24,180 nucleotides of DNA from Batkoa obscura (taxonomy: Eukaryota; Entomophthoromycota; Entomophthoromycetes; Entomophthorales; Batkoaceae): assembly GCA_030770535.1 (NCBI GenBank), contig JASVEC010000259.1, positions 1 to 24,180 on the forward strand. The letters run 5' to 3'. Each line of letters starts with the position of its first letter. The first letter of the stretch is position 1. Position numbers and translations under genes: made by a program. A model generated the notes under the pieces. The model was not told the origin of the DNA, searched no databases, and saw only the letters and a program-made list of their open reading frames with translations. Below are positions 18,111-24,180 of the stretch, in pieces.

Positions 18111-18205
18111 TGGGGATGTTTGTTTTGGCTTCACTTTTTCTATTTTTCAAGTTCTATTTGAGTGGAAAGGTTATTAATAAAATTCTTGAACAAAAAATAT
18201 CACCA
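18111..18205 (-). mobile_element. MITE copy 11, 95 bp
   Basis: TGGGGATGTTTGTTTTGG at the left, worn AATATCACCA at the right, TA at both borders; core TTTCAAGTTCTATTTGAGTGG in reverse orientation. It is the rightmost family member seen. Confidence 0.87.
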
Positions 18206-20053
18206 TATATTTTGAGTAAGGTTTTCTAAAAAAGTGGAGTAATATTTTGTTTTGAATGAAATAAATTTTGATATTATATAATATTTGTAATAAAACAAAT
18301 ATCAGCTAATCAAGTCAGAACTATTTAGACTGATTGATATATTTCATACTGATTTTTACTATAGATATAGTTGGTTAATAAAATTCTATAAGATCTGACT
18401 CTATTATGTTATAATAAAAATATATAATACCAATCTACACTTCTATAAACTTTTATAGCAGCTTTTTGTTATTAAATTATAAAAACATACATAAATAATA
18501 TAAAAATACTTTATTCAGTATAGACTAGATGCTGAGGATTTTTTAAAAAGCTATACTAGAATGAAGATAAAAATAAACTTACTCAATCAGCTTGATACTA
18601 TTGTTTCTTAATTTAATTGGATCAATTTAATTAAGAGTTGAATAAATGGTATGATGTTATGAAAACTATTCTATGACTTAAATATAAAGTAATAATAATA
18701 TCTTTATAAAAAGCATTAAAAACCAAAAACTTTGTTGGTTTTGATATTGGTCTTTCGTAAAAACCAACACTTACATCATTATTTCTCTTCCTATAAAAAT
18801 TAGTATTTAATTTTAGTTATATGAAGGAAGTTTACTTATTAATGAGAATTATAAAAGTTTATTATAGGTAATATTTAAAAATATAAAATATAACTGGAAG
18901 ACACATTACGTTGTTTAATACATAGAGCTATTGACCTTTTCAAGCTTCTATAACTTTAGTACTTTCTCATCAACTCAAGTGACCCCTGGGCTTATTTTCA
19001 AAGATAATAGCTTAGTGGGAAAATACAAAGAATTTATAATATAAAATGTTGTTAGTTTAGTTTCAAGCCAATATGTGGTTCAAAGTAATAAACTGCTTTT
19101 TTTAATGCATTGTAATTTAAAACCTTATTCACTTATATTTACTTAAATAACTCTAAATTTAATATTAAATTGTCTTTGAGGTTACATTTGACTATATATA
19201 TTAATTGACAATACTCATAAAGCTTTAAGGCCATTTATTAAGTTTACGTATCTTGTTTATTATATCCAACCATGGACTCGTTTAAATTTAATCCAAAGTT
19301 TCTAAAAGAATGTTAATTTTTATGACTATTATTCTGAATCAATGTCTTATATAATACTTTAAATCAGTAATTCAATTATATTATAAGAATTAACTGAAAC
19401 AACGTGTTCAAATCAAGGGTATAAAAGTATTAAGGGCTAGGAATCAAGCTATGGATTATATTGCATATATGTATACCCCTTATATATAAAAATAAATACC
19501 TTTAAACTTAATGGAGCAGGAAGTCATAATCTAGCTTTTAATATTTGTAAAAACTTAACTTTAATGAGTGCCATTAAGTATTAAATTTTTTACTTATTAC
19601 ATAATAAGTAATGAAGTTATTAAAAATAATCAGTTCTCATGCCATCAATACTACTTTCGTATTATAGTGTTATCCTTATAGGTGGAATTTAAAGCTTTGA
19701 ATCATTTCTTAAGTGGGTATACTATCTCCTTAATACATTATACACTACCATATACATAATTGAATAGATTCTAGAATCTTTTGGAGTTAATAAATGAAAA
19801 TTTTGGCTAAAAAAATAAAGCAAGGATATTAGTGCGGGTTATTTTATCAATTCAGTTGATAGTTTTGATTTGTTAATGATTAAGTCATGCTTCCACTTGA
19901 AGCCAAGAATTCTAAATCGAAACAGGCCCTATTTTTTCTCAATAGAAAACTTAGAATTTTTTTGATTTCCTAATTAAAATTTATTGTAAAGCAATTTTAT
20001 AACACTTATTGAAATATAAAAATTAATGTTTATCTTTCTAAGGTATAGCTACA
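18206..20053. other. Long gene-free stretch, nothing recognised
   Basis: About 1.85 kb of AT-rich DNA between the last MITE and the HSF gene. No open frame, RNA gene or member of the repeat families described here was found. The right end must hold the HSF promoter. It may include old, unrecognisable repeats. Confidence 0.4.
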
Positions 20054-21223
20054 ATGAACAAAAATTGTATAACAACAAAAAAAAATTCCAATAACGGCTT
20101 AAAGCCTTCTTTAAGGAGTAACCAGAATACCTTTGTACATAAATTGGGAACGTAAGTGTTTATTTAATCGATAATAACTTTAATTAATATCCCTATTAGA
20201 TTAATTAATGATCCAAATATACAGGACTCTATCTATTGGAATACAGATGGGCGCTCATTTACCGTAAAAAACATCGATAAGTTTTCCAAAACTGTGTTAC
20301 CTTTACATTTTAAGCACAATAATTTTTCAAGTTTTATTCGCCAATTGAATATGTAATTTTAATATTGAACACTTAAAGAATAATTTTTAATCCCTTTTGT
20401 ATTAGGTATGGCTTTCATAAAGTAAATAGATCACCTAGAGGTCATAGAAGTGATCCAGCATTTCAAACATGGGAATTCTCACATAAGTTATTTGTAAGGG
20501 ATAAACTGGAACAAATCAATGATATTAAAAGGACAACAAATGATGCGGATTCAAGTATGAAAAATAGTCCATCGCCAGATATTCATTCCCAAGTAGCTTT
20601 GATGTATAGTCAACAAAAAGAGATGGTTAATACAATCCATTCCATGTCAAATGAAATACTTCAACTTCGAAGGGAGTTAAGTGAAGCAAATAGAGTGCAA
20701 CAAGTTCAACAACAAGTCATAAGGAAGATTACTAATCACTTGCAAAATATTAATAGCTCAGGTAATAACAATAATAATAATAACATAAATAATTCGAACA
20801 ATAACCAATTAGGTAAATTAATAAAGCTTGATAATTTATATGTATATTAATAATATTATTATAGTAAATAGTGATCAGGCACAACCTACAATTTTTATTA
20901 CGCCACCACAGGCTCAAAACAATAGCAATATGTATAACAGCTTAAGCCCCATGCCACATAATGGAAATTCACCAATTATGACCCAAGGACAAGATTATTA
21001 TTTTAACACCTCAATGAATCAAGAGTTTCAAAATAATATGTTGAATATTAACAATATGAATTTAAGTCATCTTTCGCCCGGGTTAGCACCTTTAGGATCG
21101 GAACACTCATATACAGAGGAAATTAAATTTTCTCCACGTTCACCAATAGTTTATAAGCCTCATGATAACTTTTATAGGTCTAATATTAGTGATTCGAATC
21201 CAGACGAAGTTTCTCCAAAATAA
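20054..21223 (+). CDS. Heat-shock-factor family transcription factor, 4 exons, 338 aa
   Basis: Exons 20054-20151, 20200-20352, 20406-20812, 20865-21223; together 1017 bases. It is a nuclear DNA-binding protein of the HSF family. The winged-helix domain spans about residues 27-120: FVHKLGTLIND, IYWNTDGRSF (44-53), LPLHFKHNNFSSFIRQLNMYGFHK (66-89), the recognition-helix signature. The second intron splits QLNM|YGF, a commonly interrupted place. A coiled-coil segment follows (about 146-199: MYSQQKEMVNTI, LQLRRELSEANR, then a Gln-rich QQVQQQVI), equivalent to the HR-A/B trimerisation region, then a poly-Asn run (about 203-216). The C-terminal part is rich in N, S, P and M with SPRSP, and could be an activation domain. 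It is shorter than Hsf1 (often over 500 aa) and has no receiver domain, so it is not Skn7. It could be Hsf1-, Sfl1- or Hsf2-like; the exact subgroup cannot be told. Confidence 0.9.
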
Positions 21224-21973
21224 GTGGTTGTCTTTGTTGCTCTTTTTTCTCTATATTCTTTTAAGGATTTTAAATATTAGTTTTTATTTTTTAATAACAT
21301 CTATCTATGTAAATTTATTTTTATTAATTAGTTTATCTTTTTAATTTATTAAATGTCTTACTTAAAACTTCAAGTCTTTTATGCTGAAATATATGGTGGT
21401 TATATTAAAAAATATACACTTTAATTATTATTTTGTAGATTCTGCTCTTAAAGTTTGATTTATAAATTGTGTTAAATTATCTTCACTTACCTTAAATTAT
21501 AGATTCAAAAATAATAGAATTTACATACCCATCACTTACATAAAAGCTTTAAGAAATGACTTACTGCTATTTTTTATATATAGTGATAAATAAACTATTA
21601 TACGTTAACACATTTCCGCTAAAAGATTTCAATATACAAATTATTCATTAAGTATGACTAAAAAACGATATATCAAAATAATAAATTAAATAAAAGAACA
21701 TGGTTTAAAACAATAACCTGTATATTAAATAGGGACACATATTAAATAAACATCGCATATATTAAATAATTCAACAAGTAAAAAAACAAAGGCAACAATT
21801 AAGCCTGCTAAACAAAAGAAATTAGAAGTCAAAGTTTTAATTCTATAAAACTAAAGAAAACATGAAACAATTTTATTTTTAATCAAACTCAAAGTATTAA
21901 AATTTATTTATTACTTTTTTGACAATGATTAATATAAGGTATAGTTATCACTTTAGATGGTTAATTAAATTTT
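21224..21973. other. Convergent 3' intergenic region
   Basis: About 750 bases between the stop codons of the converging HSF and NAC-beta genes. No gene or repeat was recognised; both 3' UTRs must lie here. Confidence 0.4.
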
Positions 21974-22645
21974 TTAAGCTTCACTCTTTTCAACTTTTTC
22001 TTCAGTTACAGCTTCTTCAGCTGGAGTTTCTTCAGCATCAATAGCAGCTTTTTCACTAAAATTAAGTCAAGATTAACTATTATTCACTTAATATTAATTA
22101 TTATAAAATTACAAGTTTTCAACTAAATCTGGGATATCATCTTCTCCATCTTTACCAGCATTTGGGTTTAAATGTTGATAAGTTTCAGCTAATTTACGGA
22201 GAGAAGCAAGGGATTCGGGGCCAAGTTGATTAAGGATACCTGGTACAAGTTCGGTAATTTCTATGCAAAAGTTTAAGTAAAAAAGAATAAAAAAGAAACT
22301 TCCAAAACATACCTTTATCAGTGGATGGACCGCTAATGACGAAAGTAGCACCATCAGTACCAGCGAAAACTTTAAAATATCGTTATTTAAAAAAGAAGCA
22401 TTAATAAAAAAAATAAAATCGTTACCTTTTGGATCAGCAAAGTGGAGTACTTTACCAGCGTCACCAAACATGTTAACTTCTTGAATATTTGATAATGGAA
22501 GTACATCTAATGTTTTGACCACTTTTTCTAAGTTTTTATCACCGAGTCCTTTGGAACCAGTAGATTTAAAAACTTTACGACGTGGGGTACCTTTACCACC
22601 AATACGTACTTGATTTTGGAGTTTAGCAAGTTTTTCAGGATTCAT
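21974..22645 (-). CDS. EGD1: Nascent polypeptide-associated complex subunit beta (BTF3-like), 4 exons, 168 aa
   Basis: Exons on the minus strand: 22645-22426, 22369-22313, 22260-22113, 22055-21974; together 507 bases. It dimerises with NAC-alpha at the ribosome exit tunnel and shields new chains. The N-terminus MNPEKLAKLQNQVRIGGKGT leads into PRRKVFK, the basic RRKV ribosome-binding motif (22-25). The NAC domain follows (about 36-100): NIQEVNMF, GKVLHFADPKVFAG across intron 1, and FVISGPSTDKEITEL across intron 2. LGPESLASLRKLAETYQ and DIPDLVENFE are typical of the family's C-terminal part. Exon 4 adds an acidic Ala/Glu tail ending VEKSEA. Read without the last splice, the frame would stop just after VENL; the acceptor at 22056 restores the usual ENFE. 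Length fits the family (about 150-165). Codon use is more G- and C-rich than its neighbours, as expected of a highly expressed gene. Confidence 0.96.
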
Positions 22646-24180
22646 CTTTTATATATAAAATCAAAATGTTAATCTCTTGACTCCATTTTTTTTCTGCTGT
22701 GTTTGGTCCAACATATTTAAGATATAAAAAAAATGGAACGAAAATGGATGGGACTTTTATTACACTGTTTTGAAATAAATTGGGATTTACTAACCTTAAT
22801 CAACTTAATATACAATTTTTAAAGTATACAAAGAAAGGACTTATTATGCTAGCTTGACCCCCTGCTGAAAACAATTTTTGATATTTTTTGTCCAATGTAA
22901 GCTACCTTTGTGAAAAAATTAGAATTTGTTTTTAATTTAACCAATCAATGTAAATTACGCATTTTGTTTCGAAAATTGCAACCAATTATTTTGAACTTTA
23001 TTTTTAAAATCCCATGAATAGTATTAGAAATCCTTTTTTTTAATTGTTTCGAGTTTTAGAATCAAGCGAAAATTTTGATTTAGATTTGTTCAATTTTTTG
23101 ATATTATATTTGGTATATTAGTTCACTTCTTTGAACTATGTGAACTAGTTTATTTATTTTTTAAAATAAATTATATTCGATTTAACTCAATCCTTTAATT
23201 ATCTAAATAAACTTTATGTTTACATTTTTAAACGCTAAGATCCTTTTTTAAAAAATAGTAAACTGAATATTCAAATAATATTCTTAGCTTGTTTTTTTAA
23301 CTAATTGAAATTATTCTACAGTTCACTTTAAAAGTGACAATAAAAATACTGAAAAAATAATATAGTAAAAAATAGAGCAATTATAATATAAAGTCAATGT
23401 TACTAAAATAACTTCAATTTTAAAACAAACTGTTTTTGTTTAAACTGATAACTAAAAATACGAATATTTCATCAACAGAATCAAACTGTGACCTCAAAAG
23501 TAAAAATAGGGAAAAAAATTAAGGTTCGAAAAAAGGAAATAATTATCAAGAACATACACACTAAAATAAAATTCATAATAACCTATTTATTTATTATAAA
23601 CTCTAAACTATGTTAAGTTGCTTCATATCAACATCAAAAATAAACAAAGTTAAAAAAAGGCTTAATTTACCATCAATTACCATTGACATCATAAAGATCA
23701 TATTTAAAAATCTCATTGGTTTTTTAAGATGAATAAGGGAGGAATTCGTTCAATAAGTTGAATTTACAAATTAACACCCGACTTTACAGATAATCTATAG
23801 ATCTAATTCGCTTATTTTATTATCCTGGAGAAATTAGGTAACTACAAAGTAAAGAATGAACATTGACAAAAATTTAGAAGGTCAAAAATTAGTTAGCTGA
23901 ATTTTCATCACTTTAAAGTTTTTGAATTGAGTTTTAAAAGTTCAAGTTTGTATTTTTAATATAAAAAAGATAAAGTTTTGCACTTATTATCCAAGATTGG
24001 ATATTTATTTGAAAGTTGGAAAATTGAGTTTTGGTAAGTGTTCATTCGACTATTACTTACTAATTAGTTATAAATAGTGACTTGAGTATTTTGTTAAATA
24101 CTTTGTAGATAATCACTGTGTTCGTAGTTAATTTAAACTACATTCCCTATTTCTATTTATATCTTCATTTATTCATCCTT
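22646..24180. promoter_or_regulatory. NAC-beta upstream region and gene-free DNA to the window edge
   Basis: About 1.5 kb with no recognisable gene. The part next to the NAC-beta start should hold its promoter; TATTTAAGATATAAA lies about 70 bases upstream but TATA-like strings are common here. A short dyad TAGTTCAC...GTGAACTA sits at 23119-23147. Nothing else could be supported. Confidence 0.35.

Noticed and set aside
21162-21344. Plus-strand hydrophobic frame of 60 codons at the end of the HSF gene
   Set aside because: Out-of-frame shadow of the HSF last exon extending into T-rich 3' sequence.

Overview
The window looks like nuclear DNA of an early-diverging fungus. It is very AT-rich. Its genes are cut by many short introns of about 40-60 bases with GTAAGT-like donors and TACTAAC/ACTAAT-like branch sites 10-20 bases before the acceptor. 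The recognisable proteins are eukaryotic or fungal in type: NAC-beta, an HSF-family factor, a PMP3 proteolipid, ribokinase and hemerythrin-domain proteins with a C-terminal HPSAPD segment. A rhodopsin-like (class A) 7TM receptor together with strong AT bias would fit Entomophthoromycotina such as Conidiobolus, but that placement is inference.

Left part (1-10.3 kb), gene by gene: a decayed ribokinase copy (about 355-1515, minus); a PMP3 gene (2332-2570, minus, one intron); an intact five-exon ribokinase (2864-4100, minus); an unrecognised five-exon 528-aa protein (4169-5950, minus); a 105-bp near-perfect inverted repeat (6001-6105); a tRNA-Thr(AGT) (6387-6459, plus); an unrecognised five-exon 391-aa protein (6783-8163, minus); a single-exon class A GPCR (9254-10240, plus). 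A second, identical tRNA-Thr lies on the opposite strand at 10538-10610.

Middle part (10.3-18.2 kb) is a repeat-rich island. It holds about eleven copies of one ~100-bp terminal-inverted-repeat element (TIR TGGGGATGT..., TA target duplication, Tc1/mariner-type MITE by structure). It also holds two LTR-type fossils, one of them a head-to-head inverted fragment, and a copia-like gag/protease fossil between two MITEs. A cluster of three minus-strand hemerythrin-domain paralogs is present: one apparently intact (15301-16154), one with lost metal ligands (14346-14927), and one pseudogene with a MITE inserted in it (16819-17446). One old MITE copy overlaps the start codon of the intact paralog. No MITE copy was seen outside this island.

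Right part (18.2-24.2 kb): about 1.8 kb with no recognisable gene, a four-exon HSF-type transcription factor (20054-21223, plus), and the four-exon nascent-polypeptide-associated complex beta subunit (21974-22645, minus). These two genes converge. The last 1.5 kb, upstream of NAC-beta, shows no gene.

Exon coordinates were worked out by hand from splice sites and reading frame; every spliced model closes in frame. No database search was run.
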